A DNA stretch of 64,000 nt from Mesorhizobium sp. (GTDB lineage Bacteria; Pseudomonadota; Alphaproteobacteria; Rhizobiales; Rhizobiaceae). The translations under genes and the position numbers were made by a program. The notes beneath the pieces are model-generated. The model did not search any database, was not told the DNA's origin, and saw only the letters and a program-made list of their open reading frames with translations. Numbering within the stretch: position 1 is the stretch's first letter; the number at the start of each line of letters is the position of its first letter. This document shows, in pieces, positions 55,096-63,183 of the stretch. The stretch covers positions 1 to 64,000 of the forward strand of contig SUGL01000032.1 in NCBI GenBank assembly GCA_004963905.1, in the 5' to 3' direction.

Positions 55096-56056
55096 CCGGC
55101 GCTTCGCCGAATGCCTTGGAAAATGCCCTGGAAAATGCCGCGGCGGAGGAAAAGCCCGTGCGCCCGGCAATGTCGGCCATGGCGATGCGGGTGTCGACGA
55201 CCAGCCGGCGGGCGGCGCTGAGGCGAAGCCGCAGATAGTAGGCGCCGGGCGTCTCGCCGATCGACTTGCGAAAAATGCTTTCCAGCGTGCGCGCCGTCAC
55301 GCCCGCCCGCTTCGCCACCGCGTCGATGGTGAGCGGCTGGTCGACATGCGCTTCCATCAGCCGGATCGCCTGGGCGAGACGCGGATCATAGCCGTCGAGC
55401 CGGCCGAGCGAGACCAGCGGCTGCGCGTCGGTCGCGGCGCGCGCCTGGTCGTAGATGAAGACGCTCGCCACATCGAGCGCTGCCGCCATGCCGAGCCGGG
55501 TGCGGACCAGATGCAGCATCAGGTCGAAGGTCGGCGAGGCCCCGCCCGAGGTGAAGACCGGACCGTCGATGACGTAGCGGTCCGGCCGCACGTCGACGCC
55601 GGGAAAGGCGGCGGAGAAATCCTCCATGTCCTCCCAATGCGTGGTAGCGCTGCGGCCTTCGAGCAGGCCGGCGCGCGCCACCAGCCAGGTGCCGGCCTCG
55701 ACGCCGCCGCAGGCGCGGGCAGAGCGCGCTGCCCTCCGCAAACCGGCAAGCAGCGCCGCCGTGGCGTAGTTCTGCGTGCCGAAACCGGCGACGACGACCA
55801 GCATGTCTGTCGGCTCGGCCGCATCGAAGCGGCCGCTGACGGCGACCGGCAGGCCGCAAGTGGTCACCGGGGCCTCGCCGGTGACCGAGACCAGCTTGAA
55901 ATCGAACAATGTCTCGCCGGAGATGCGGTTGGCGGCGCGCAGCGGGTCGACCGCCGAGGCCACGCACATGATGGACGAACCAGAGAACACCAGGAACGTC
56001 ACCTTGAGCGTTTCGCGTTCGGAGCGAAAGATCGTCGGCTTTTCGCTTTTCATCAT
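55076..56056 (-). CDS. GlxA-family AraC-type regulator, probable CdhR of carnitine catabolism
   Basis: The 326-residue protein has an N-terminal DJ-1/PfpI-like domain (residues about 12-190, with LVVVAGFGTQNYATAALLAGL and GVEAGTWLVARAGLLEG) and a C-terminal AraC helix-turn-helix pair (about 225-320, LTIDAVAKRAGVTARTLESIFRKSIGETPGAYYLRLRLSAAR). It is divergent, over 136 bp, from a BKACE - HD - carnitine dehydrogenase operon. Pseudomonas CdhR has this domain layout and activates carnitine dehydrogenase genes, so the same role is likely. The effector is inferred to be carnitine. Confidence 0.85.
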   Translation of the reverse strand: MMKSEKPTIFRSERETLKVTFLVFSGSSIMCVASAVDPLRAANRISGETLFDFKLVSVTGEAPVTTCGLPVAVSGRFDAAEPTDMLVVVAGFGTQNYATAALLAGLRRAARSARACGGVEAGTWLVARAGLLEGRSATTHWEDMEDFSAAFPGVDVRPDRYVIDGPVFTSGGASPTFDLMLHLVRTRLGMAAALDVASVFIYDQARAATDAQPLVSLGRLDGYDPRLAQAIRLMEAHVDQPLTIDAVAKRAGVTARTLESIFRKSIGETPGAYYLRLRLSAARRLVVDTRIAMADIAGRTGFSSAAAFSRAFSKAFGEAPVRLRRG

Positions 56057-56192
56057 GAGAGCTTCGTAAAACGCAAAACAGTTTCCGGCAAGTCGGTCAT
56101 TCTTGGTCAGCTTCGGCGGATGTCGTCATAGCAAAGCCGGTTTCCGGCTTTTGCTCGACATGGATGGCTGATCGAATTTGGGAGGAAAGACG

Positions 56193-57110
56193 ATGCCGCT
56201 CGCGATGAACCGTGAGGTCTTCATTACCTGCGCCGTGACCGGTTCCGGCGGCACGCAGGACCGCAGCCCGAACGTGCCGCGCTCGCCCAAGCAGATCGCC
56301 GATTCGGCGATCGAGGCGGCAAAGGCCGGCGCCGCGATCGTCCACTGCCATGTCCGGGACCCGGAGACCGGCAAGCCCAGGCGCGACGTGCATCTTTACC
56401 GCGAAGTCACCGAACGCATCCGCGAAGCCAATGTCGACGTGGTGCTGAACCTCACAGCCGGCATGGGCGGCGACATGGTGTTCGGTTCGCCGGAAGCGCC
56501 GCTGCCGCTCAACGAAAAAGGCACCGACATGGGCGGCGCCACCAACCGCATGGAACATGTGCGCCAGTGCCTGCCGGAGATCTGCACGCTGGATTGCGGC
56601 ACGATAAATTTCGCCGAGGCCGACTACGTGATGACCAACACGCCCGGCATGCTGCGCGCCATGGGCGGCATGATGACGGCGCTGGGCGTGAAGCCGGAGA
56701 TCGAGGCCTTCGACACCGGCCATCTGTGGTTCGCCAAGCAGCTCGTCGAGGAACAGGTGCTGAAGCCCGACGCGCTGGTGCAGCTCTGCATGGGCGTGCC
56801 GTGGGGCGCGCCGGACGACCTCAACACCTTCATGGCGATGGTCAACAACGTGCCGTCGACCTGGAACTGGTCGGCCTTCTCGATCGGCCGCAACCAGATG
56901 GCCTATGTGGCGGCGGCTGTGCTCGCTGGCGGCAATGTCCGCGTCGGGCTGGAAGACAATCTCTGGCTCGACAAGGGTGTGCTGGCGACCAATGCGCAGC
57001 TCGTCGAGCGCGCGGTGAGCATCGTCTCCAATCTCGGCGCGCGCGTGCTCGGGCCGGAGGAGGTGCGCAAGAAGCTCAACCTCACCAAGCGAGCGCCGAT
57101 CGCGGCATAG
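56193..57110 (+). CDS. BKACE-family beta-keto acid cleavage enzyme, probable 3-dehydrocarnitine:acetyl-CoA transferase (CdhC)
   Basis: The 305-residue DUF849-type enzyme should react 3-dehydrocarnitine with acetyl-CoA to give acetoacetyl-CoA and glycine betaine. Zinc-site segments are FITCAVTGSGGTQDRSPNVP, AAIVHCHVRDPETG (two His) and NVRVGLEDNLWLDKG (Glu). GGGAGGAAAGACG precedes the ATG at 56193; an upstream TTG frame adds five residues. The specificity call rests on the carnitine dehydrogenase two genes downstream and the CdhR-like regulator. Confidence 0.87.
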   Translation: MPLAMNREVFITCAVTGSGGTQDRSPNVPRSPKQIADSAIEAAKAGAAIVHCHVRDPETGKPRRDVHLYREVTERIREANVDVVLNLTAGMGGDMVFGSPEAPLPLNEKGTDMGGATNRMEHVRQCLPEICTLDCGTINFAEADYVMTNTPGMLRAMGGMMTALGVKPEIEAFDTGHLWFAKQLVEEQVLKPDALVQLCMGVPWGAPDDLNTFMAMVNNVPSTWNWSAFSIGRNQMAYVAAAVLAGGNVRVGLEDNLWLDKGVLATNAQLVERAVSIVSNLGARVLGPEEVRKKLNLTKRAPIAA

Positions 57111-57127
57111 TTTGAGGGGAGCTTGAG

Positions 57128-57751
57128 ATGGCTACCGTCAAATTCACCGCGATGAAGGAAGGCGACAGGCAAGACTACGAATTCCTGACCGCCCATGAGA
57201 TCGACTATGCCGCCAAGACCGGCGACCGGCTGCTCGACGCGCTGGTGCAGCTCGACCAGGGCCTGTCCGGCTACAAGATCACCCGGCTCGGCCATTCGCT
57301 GCAGGCGGCGACGCGCGCCTGGCGCGACGGCGCAGACATAGACTGGATCGTCGCCGCCCTGCTGCACGACATCGGCGACATCTATGCGCCCTACAACCAC
57401 GACGAATATGCCGCGACGATCCTAAAACCCTTTGTTCGCGAGCAATGCACCTGGGTGGTGGAAAAGCACGGCGATTTCCAGCGCCTCTATTACGCGCATC
57501 ATCTGGGCGGCAACCGGCATGCCCGCGACCGCTTTGCCGGCCATCCTTATTTCGACGACTGCGACCAGTTCTGCGAGCGCTGGGACCAGTCGAGTTTCGA
57601 TCCCGACTACGAGACGCTGCCGGTCGAGTTCTTCCGGCCGTTTGTGCTCGAGGTCTTCGCGCGCAAGGCCTACGACCCGGCGGTGATCCGCGCCGGCGAG
57701 CGCGTTCCTCTCACGAATTCCGAAACAGCCAAGACAAGAACCGGAGCCTGA
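57128..57751 (+). CDS. HD-domain protein resembling mixed-valent diiron oxygenases (PhnZ/TmpB-like)
   Basis: The 207-residue protein has an HD fold with the spacing of PhnZ-type oxygenases. The block HSLQAATRAWRDGAD, with H56, aligns with PhnZ HSLQ...RSGAD. AALLHDIGD gives H80-D81, NHDEYAA gives H91, EKHGDF gives H114, and an Asp in SSFDPDYETLP fits the last ligand. PhnZ's substrate-side Tyr and Glu before the first His are not conserved (Leu and Tyr here). It lies between cdhC and carnitine dehydrogenase with gaps of 17 and 2 bp, so it acts in the same pathway. It may be an oxygenase or a phosphohydrolase; its reaction is not known. Confidence 0.78.
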   Translation: MATVKFTAMKEGDRQDYEFLTAHEIDYAAKTGDRLLDALVQLDQGLSGYKITRLGHSLQAATRAWRDGADIDWIVAALLHDIGDIYAPYNHDEYAATILKPFVREQCTWVVEKHGDFQRLYYAHHLGGNRHARDRFAGHPYFDDCDQFCERWDQSSFDPDYETLPVEFFRPFVLEVFARKAYDPAVIRAGERVPLTNSETAKTRTGA

Positions 57752-57753
57752 CA

Positions 57754-58881
57754 ATGAGCATCATCAACAAGGCGGCCGCCATCGGCGGCGGCGTCATCGG
57801 TGCCGGCTGGGTGGCGCGGCTGCTCTTGAACGGCATCGATGTGTCGATCTTCGATCCGGATCCCGAGGCTTCGCGTAAGGTGAGCGAGGTGATGAAAGGC
57901 GCGCGTCGCGCCTACAAGCAGATGCTGCCCGGCGGGCTGCCCAAGGAAGGCAAGCTCACTTTCGCCAAGACGATCGCCGAGGCGGTAGCCGATTGCGATT
58001 TCATCCAGGAAAGCGTACCGGAGCGGCTCGACCTCAAGCACAAGGTGCTGGCCGAGATCGACCTGCATGCGCCGGCCAACGCCATCGTCGGCTCCTCCAC
58101 TTCCGGCATCAAGCCGACCGACATGCAGGTGGCTATGAAGAAGCATCCGGAGCGGCTGGTCGTCGGCCATCCGTTCAACCCGGTCTATCTTCTGCCGCTG
58201 GTCGAGATCGTCGGCGGCCAGCAGACTTTCCCCGAGGCGATCGAGGTCGCCAAGGAGCTTTACGCCTCGATCGGTATGAAGCCGGTGGTGGTGCGCAAGG
58301 AGATCGAGGCTTTCGTCGGCGATCGGCTCTTGGAAGCGGCCTGGCGCGAGGCGCTGTGGCTGGTCAAGGATGGCATCTGCACCGTCGAGGAGCTCGACGA
58401 CATCATGCGCTATTCCTTCGGCCTGCGTTGGGCGCAGATGGGCATGTTCCAGGTCTACCGCGTCGCCGGCGGCGAGGCCGGCATGCGCCACTTCATGGCG
58501 CAGTTCGGGCCCTGCCTGAAATGGCCGTGGACCAAGCTGATGGACGTGCCGGAGTTCAACGACGAGTTGGTCGACCTGATCGCAACGCAGTCGGACGAGC
58601 AGGCTAACGGCCTGTCGATCCGCGAGCTGGAGAAGATCCGCGACGACAATCTGGTGGCCATCATGGAAGCCCTGTCGAGGCAGAACAAAGGCAAAGGCTG
58701 GGGCGCCGGCGCGCTGCACAAGGACTATACCAGGCAGCTCGCCAAGCTGGCGGCGAAATCGGCCGCCAAGGCAACCGACAAGGCAAAAGCCGCCAAGCCG
58801 GCGAAGAAGGCGGCGAAGCCGGCAAAAGCCTCGAAGCCCGTAAAGGCTGATAAGGCAAAGAAGAGCAAGAAGAAGGGCTGA
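57754..58881 (+). CDS. lcdH: L-carnitine dehydrogenase with a histone-like C-terminal tail
   Basis: The 375-residue protein is a 3-hydroxyacyl-CoA-dehydrogenase-type enzyme that oxidises L-carnitine to 3-dehydrocarnitine with NAD+. The Rossmann motif is IGGGVIGAGWVARLL (residues about 10-24), SVPERLDLKHKVLAEI follows near 90, and the catalytic GHPFNPVYLLPLVEIVGG is near 141. Residues 331-375 are almost only Lys, Ala and Pro (AKPAKKAAKPAKASKPVKAD), like a histone H1 tail. Some family members have a C-terminal thioesterase domain here instead. The ATG is 2 bp after the HD gene. Confidence 0.9.
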   Translation: MSIINKAAAIGGGVIGAGWVARLLLNGIDVSIFDPDPEASRKVSEVMKGARRAYKQMLPGGLPKEGKLTFAKTIAEAVADCDFIQESVPERLDLKHKVLAEIDLHAPANAIVGSSTSGIKPTDMQVAMKKHPERLVVGHPFNPVYLLPLVEIVGGQQTFPEAIEVAKELYASIGMKPVVVRKEIEAFVGDRLLEAAWREALWLVKDGICTVEELDDIMRYSFGLRWAQMGMFQVYRVAGGEAGMRHFMAQFGPCLKWPWTKLMDVPEFNDELVDLIATQSDEQANGLSIRELEKIRDDNLVAIMEALSRQNKGKGWGAGALHKDYTRQLAKLAAKSAAKATDKAKAAKPAKKAAKPAKASKPVKADKAKKSKKKG

Positions 58882-58885
58882 GACG

Positions 58886-60049
58886 ATGCATTTCGGTCTT
58901 TCGGAAGAACAAAAGCTCATCGTCGAGACGACGCGGGCCTTCGTCGAGAACGAGCTTTACCCGCATGAGCGCGAGGTGGAGCGCACCGGCGAACTGCGCC
59001 GCGAGCTGATCGACGAGCTGAAGGCCAAGGCGATCGCCGCCGGACTCTACGCCGCCAACATGCCGGCCGATGTCGGCGGCGCCGGCCTCGATACGGTGAG
59101 CTGGCTGCTCTACGAGAAGGAGCTTGGCCGCGCCAATTACGCGCTGCACTGGACCTGCGTGGCGCGGCCGTCCAACATCCTGCTCGCCGGCACGCCGGAG
59201 CAGCGGGAGAAATATCTTTTCCCCTGCATCCGCGGCGAGAAATGGGACTGCCTGGCGATGACCGAGCCCGGCGCCGGCTCCGACCTGCGCGGCATGAAGG
59301 CGACCGCCGTGCAGGACGGCTCGGACTGGGTGCTCAACGGCACCAAGCACTTCATCAGCCATGCCGACATAGCCGACTTCGCGATTTGTTTCATGGCCTC
59401 GGGCGAAGAGGATTCGCCGCGCGGCAAGCGCAAGAAGATCACCGCCTTCTTCGTCGACAAGGGCACCAAGGGTTTCACGGTGCGCGACGGCTATCGCAAC
59501 GTCTCGCATCGCGGCTACACCAACTCGATCCTCGAATTCGACGACTGCCGGCTGCCGGCGAGCCAGGTTCTCGGCGAGGTGCACAAGGGCTTCGAGGTCG
59601 CGAATTCGTGGCTCGGCGCCACGCGCCTGCAGGTCGGCGCCACCTGTCTCGGCCGCGCCGAGCGCGCGCTCTCGCATGCCATCGAATATGCCGCGCAGCG
59701 CCAGCAGTTCGGCCAGCAGATCGGCAAGTTCCAGGGCGTGTCGTTCAAGCTCGCCGACATGGCGACGGAGCTGAAGGCGGCCGATCTGATGGTGTTCGAA
59801 GCCGGCTGGAAGTACGATCAAGGCACCGTCACCGATCAAGACATGGCGATGGCCAAGCTGAAGGCCACCGAGATGCTGGCTTTCGTTGCCGACGAGGCGA
59901 TTCAGATCCATGGCGGCATGGGGCTGATGGACGATCTGCCGCTGGAGCGCATCTGGCGTGACGCCCGCGTCGAACGCATCTGGGAAGGCACGTCGGAGAT
60001 TCAACGACATATTATTTCGCGGGCGTTGCTGCGCCCGTTCGGGGCTTAG
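58886..60049 (+). CDS. Acyl-CoA dehydrogenase, candidate gamma-butyrobetainyl-CoA dehydrogenase
   Basis: The 387-residue flavoenzyme has the acyl-CoA dehydrogenase signatures CLAMTEPGAGSDLRGMKATA (near residue 125), QQFGQQIGKFQGVSFKLADMA (near 272) and IQIHGGMGLMDDLPLERIWRDARVERIWEGTSEIQRHIISR at the C terminus. The Glu in WEGTSEIQ fits the catalytic base position. It starts 4 bp after lcdH. With the CoA ligase and CaiD-like hydratase next to it, it could turn gamma-butyrobetainyl-CoA into crotonobetainyl-CoA. This is inference. Confidence 0.9.
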   Translation: MHFGLSEEQKLIVETTRAFVENELYPHEREVERTGELRRELIDELKAKAIAAGLYAANMPADVGGAGLDTVSWLLYEKELGRANYALHWTCVARPSNILLAGTPEQREKYLFPCIRGEKWDCLAMTEPGAGSDLRGMKATAVQDGSDWVLNGTKHFISHADIADFAICFMASGEEDSPRGKRKKITAFFVDKGTKGFTVRDGYRNVSHRGYTNSILEFDDCRLPASQVLGEVHKGFEVANSWLGATRLQVGATCLGRAERALSHAIEYAAQRQQFGQQIGKFQGVSFKLADMATELKAADLMVFEAGWKYDQGTVTDQDMAMAKLKATEMLAFVADEAIQIHGGMGLMDDLPLERIWRDARVERIWEGTSEIQRHIISRALLRPFGA

Positions 60050-60100
60050 AGCATGATCGCCAAAAATCGGGACCCGGTTTTTGGAAAAGATCGCGCTCAA
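60050..60100. repeat. Palindromic repeat, family D, next to the CoA ligase start
   Basis: GCATGATC, AAAAATCGGGACCCGGTTTTT and GGAAAAGATCGCGC form an imperfect hairpin directly after the acyl-CoA dehydrogenase stop. The open frame of the CoA ligase runs through it, adding about 20 residues if translation began at 60053. It supplies the leader just upstream of the ligase start. Confidence 0.65.
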
Positions 60101-60115
60101 AACGAAAAGATGATC

Positions 60116-62194
60116 ATGCATAAACTCGAACGCCTCCTGCGCCCGAAATCGATCGCCGTGTTCGGCGGGGCGCAGGCCGCCGCCGTCGTCGCGCAGTCGA
60201 TCAAGATGGGCTTTGCCGGCGAGATCTGGCCGGTGCACCCGACCAAGGACGAAGTCGCCGGCCGCAAGGCCTACCGCTCCGTCGCCGACTTGCCGGGCGC
60301 GCCGGACGCCGCCTTTGTCGGCGTCAACCGCCACCTCACCATCGAGGTGGTCAAGGCTCTGGCCGAGCGCGGCGCCGGCGGCGCCGTCTGCTTTGCCGCC
60401 GGCTTCCTCGAGACCGAGGCCTATGACGAAGACGGCGAGCGGCTGCAGGCCGAGCTCGTCGCCGCCGCCGGCCAGATGCCGATCATCGGCCCGAACTGCT
60501 ACGGCCTGATCAACTATGCCGATGGCGCGCTTTTGTGGCCCGACCAGCATGGCGGCATCCGACTGCCCGACGGCGGCAAGGGCGTCGCCATCATCACGCA
60601 ATCCTCCAACATCGCCATCAACATGACGATGCAGAAGCGCGGCCTGCCGATCGCCTTCCTGATGACGGCCGGCAACCAGGCGCAGACCGGCCTTTCCGAA
60701 ATGGCGCTCGGCCTGATCGAGGACGAGCGCGTCACCTCGCTCGGCCTGCATATCGAGGCTTTCGACTCGGTCGCCGGCTTCGAGCGGCTGGCGGCGAGAG
60801 CCCGCGAGCTGAAAAAGCCGATCATCGCCATGAAGGTCGGCCGTTCCGAACAGGCCAGGCAGGCGACGGTGTCGCACACCGCTTCGCTCGCCGGTTCCGA
60901 CGCCGCCTCCGGCGCCTTCCTCAAGCGGCTCGGCATCGCGCGCGTCGATTCCATTCCGGCCTTCATCGAGGCGCTGAAGCTCCTGCATATCACCGGACCA
61001 TTGCCCGGCTACAGACTGTCGTCGATGAGCTGCTCCGGCGGCGAGGCATCGGTGATGGCCGACAGCGCCGAAGGGCGCTGGGTGCATTTCCCGGCGATGA
61101 CGGCCGAGCATCGCGCCCATGTCAAATCGACGCTCGGGCCGCTGGTCGCGGTCGCCAATCCGCTCGACTACCACACCTTCATCTGGAACAACGAACCGGC
61201 AATGACGGCTACCTTCACCGCCATGGTGTCGGGCGGCTTCGACCTCAACATGCTGGTGCTCGACTTCCCGCGCCCCGACCGCTGCTCCGACACGGACTGG
61301 TGGGCGACGCTGCGCGCCTTCGAGGCGGCGCTGAAGACCAACAGGGCGCAAGGCGCGATCGTCTCCTCTTTACCGGAGAACCTGCCGGAGGAATACACCG
61401 CCGGGCTGATGGCGCGCGGCATGGTGCCCTTGTTCGGCATTTCCGAGGCGATGGATGCCGCGCAGGCCGCAGCTTTCATCGGCTGGGCGTGGCGTGAGCC
61501 GCAGGCGCAGCCGGTCGACACCACGGCTGCGGGTGCTGCCGATGGCGGCCACGTCACGCCTGACGAAGCCGAGGCCAAAGCACGCCTGATCGAGGCCGGA
61601 CTGCCGGTGCCGAAGGGCGAGCGCGCTTCCAACGCGGTCGAGGCAGTGATCTCATCCATGGCGCTCGGCTTCCCGGTGGCGCTGAAGGCGCTGGGCGTGA
61701 CCCACAAATCGGAACTCGGCGCGGTGCGGCTCAACCTCAAGGACGCCGAATCCGTCAGCAATGCCGCGCATGACCTGTTGCCGCTCGGCACGGGACTCTA
61801 TGCCGAGCGCATGGTGCGCGACGGCGTCGCCGAGCTCATCGTCGGCTTCACACGCGACCCGATGTTCGGCGCGGTGATGACGCTGGGCACCGGCGGCGTG
61901 CTGGTCGAGCTTTTGCGCGACAGCGTGACCCTGATGCTGCCGGCGACGCGCGACGACATCGAGGCGGCGCTGCGTGGACTGAAGCTCTATCCGCTTTTGG
62001 AAGGCTATCGCGGCCGGCCGAAGGCGGATGTCGCGGCTGCCATCGACGCCATCGCTGGCATTGCCGACTTCGTGCAGAAGAATGAAGTCGAGATCGAAGA
62101 GCTCGACATCAACCCGCTGATCGTCTGCGCCGAGGGCAAGGGCGCATGGATCGCGGATGCGCTATTGGTGCTTGGAGAGAAGAAGAATGGCTGA
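60116..62194 (+). CDS. Acyl-CoA synthetase, NDP-forming type (acetate--CoA ligase family)
   Basis: The 692-residue protein fuses the alpha-like part (residues 1 to about 450: a CoA-binding domain with RPKSIAVFGGAQ, GPNCYGLINY and a phosphohistidine region at TVSHTASLAGSD) to an ATP-grasp part (about 490-690: LIEAGLPVPKGER, FPVALKALGVTHKSELGAV, IEELDINPLIV). Such enzymes make acyl-CoA with ATP and release ADP. I start it at ATG 60116, two codons after another ATG at 60110; longer frames run into a palindromic repeat. It overlaps caiD by 8 bp. Activation of gamma-butyrobetaine or carnitine is inferred from neighbours. Confidence 0.87.
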   Translation: MHKLERLLRPKSIAVFGGAQAAAVVAQSIKMGFAGEIWPVHPTKDEVAGRKAYRSVADLPGAPDAAFVGVNRHLTIEVVKALAERGAGGAVCFAAGFLETEAYDEDGERLQAELVAAAGQMPIIGPNCYGLINYADGALLWPDQHGGIRLPDGGKGVAIITQSSNIAINMTMQKRGLPIAFLMTAGNQAQTGLSEMALGLIEDERVTSLGLHIEAFDSVAGFERLAARARELKKPIIAMKVGRSEQARQATVSHTASLAGSDAASGAFLKRLGIARVDSIPAFIEALKLLHITGPLPGYRLSSMSCSGGEASVMADSAEGRWVHFPAMTAEHRAHVKSTLGPLVAVANPLDYHTFIWNNEPAMTATFTAMVSGGFDLNMLVLDFPRPDRCSDTDWWATLRAFEAALKTNRAQGAIVSSLPENLPEEYTAGLMARGMVPLFGISEAMDAAQAAAFIGWAWREPQAQPVDTTAAGAADGGHVTPDEAEAKARLIEAGLPVPKGERASNAVEAVISSMALGFPVALKALGVTHKSELGAVRLNLKDAESVSNAAHDLLPLGTGLYAERMVRDGVAELIVGFTRDPMFGAVMTLGTGGVLVELLRDSVTLMLPATRDDIEAALRGLKLYPLLEGYRGRPKADVAAAIDAIAGIADFVQKNEVEIEELDINPLIVCAEGKGAWIADALLVLGEKKNG

Positions 62195-62969
62195 CGTCAT
62201 CACCACCCGCCGCGAAGACACCATCCTCGAAGTGACGCTCGACCGGCCGAAAGCCAATGCCATCGACCTCAAGACCTCGCGGCTGATGGGCGAGACGTTC
62301 AAGGCGTTCCGCGACGATCCCAACTTGCGTGTCGCCATCGTCAAGACCGCCGGCGACAAGTTCTTCAGCGCCGGCTGGGACCTGAAGGCGGCGGCCGCCG
62401 GCGACGCGGTCGACGGCGACTATGGCGTCGGCGGCTTTGCCGGGCTGCAGGAACTGCGCGACCTGAACAAGCCGGTGATCGCCTGCGTCAACGGCATGGC
62501 GGTGGGCGGCGGCTTCGAGCTGGCGCTCTCCTGCGACTTGATTTACGCCTCGGACCATTCCTCCTTCGCGCTGCCCGAGATCCGCGCCGGGACGCTGGCC
62601 GATGCCGCGACGATCAAGCTACCGAAGCGCATCCCCTATCATATCGCCATGGACCTCCTGTTCACCGGCCGCTGGATGGATGTGGCGGAAGCGCATCGCT
62701 GGGGCCTGGTCAACGAGGTGCTGCCCAAGGAGAAGCTCGAGGACCGCGTCTGGGAGATCGCGCGGCTTTTGGCCAGCGGCCCGCCGCTGGTCTTCGCCGC
62801 GATCAAGGAAACGGCGCGGGTGGCCGAGGCGCTGACCTTCCAGGAGGCGATGAACAAGGTGACGCGTCGGCAGTTGCCGACGGTCGATACCCTCTACGGC
62901 TCGGAGGACAATCTGGAAGGGTTCCGGGCGTTTGCGGAAAAGCGCGATCCGGTGTGGAAGGGGCGATAA
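62187..62969 (+). CDS. caiD: CaiD-like enoyl-CoA hydratase (carnitinyl-CoA dehydratase)
   Basis: The 260-residue crotonase-fold protein aligns closely with E. coli CaiD: ILEVTLDRPKANAIDLKTS near the N terminus, KFFSAGWDLKAAAAGDA, GGGFELALSCDLI, and the identical C-terminal FAEKRDPVWKGR. Glutamates in GGGFELA and FALPEIRAG fit the catalytic pair. It should interconvert crotonobetainyl-CoA and carnitinyl-CoA. It is the last gene of the operon that begins with the BKACE gene. Confidence 0.92.
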   Translation: MADVITTRREDTILEVTLDRPKANAIDLKTSRLMGETFKAFRDDPNLRVAIVKTAGDKFFSAGWDLKAAAAGDAVDGDYGVGGFAGLQELRDLNKPVIACVNGMAVGGGFELALSCDLIYASDHSSFALPEIRAGTLADAATIKLPKRIPYHIAMDLLFTGRWMDVAEAHRWGLVNEVLPKEKLEDRVWEIARLLASGPPLVFAAIKETARVAEALTFQEAMNKVTRRQLPTVDTLYGSEDNLEGFRAFAEKRDPVWKGR

Positions 62970-62985
62970 CGTCGGAGATGACGGC

Positions 62986-63152
62986 GCGAGGCACCCCCCT
63001 CTGCCCTGCCGGGCATCTCCCCCTCAAGGGGGGAGATCGGCAGCTTCGGCCGCATCGCCCTTTCCGCAATGTTGGAGATTGGCGAAAGCCTTCGCGACAT
63101 CCAATCTCCCCCCTTGAGGGGGAGATGGCCGGCAGGCCAGAGGGGGGTGCCT
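62986..63152. repeat. Bipartite palindromic element, family B, after caiD
   Basis: GCGAGGCACCCCCCTCTGCC and GGCCAGAGGGGGGTGCCT form the arms. The hairpin CTCCCCCTCAAGGGGGGAG (63017-63035) has an exact inverted copy at about 63106-63124. AGATTGGC and GCCAATCT-like segments lie between. Unlike the copy after xylB, both hairpins match exactly here. Confidence 0.87.
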
Positions 63153-63183
63153 GGGCGCATGCTTCGAAGTCCGGTCTCCTCTC

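Noticed and set aside
58661..61351. Long minus-strand open frame (about 896 codons) opposite the acyl-CoA dehydrogenase and CoA ligase
   Set aside because: It spans two real plus-strand genes with clear family motifs and contains the usual antisense bias. No domain is recognisable.
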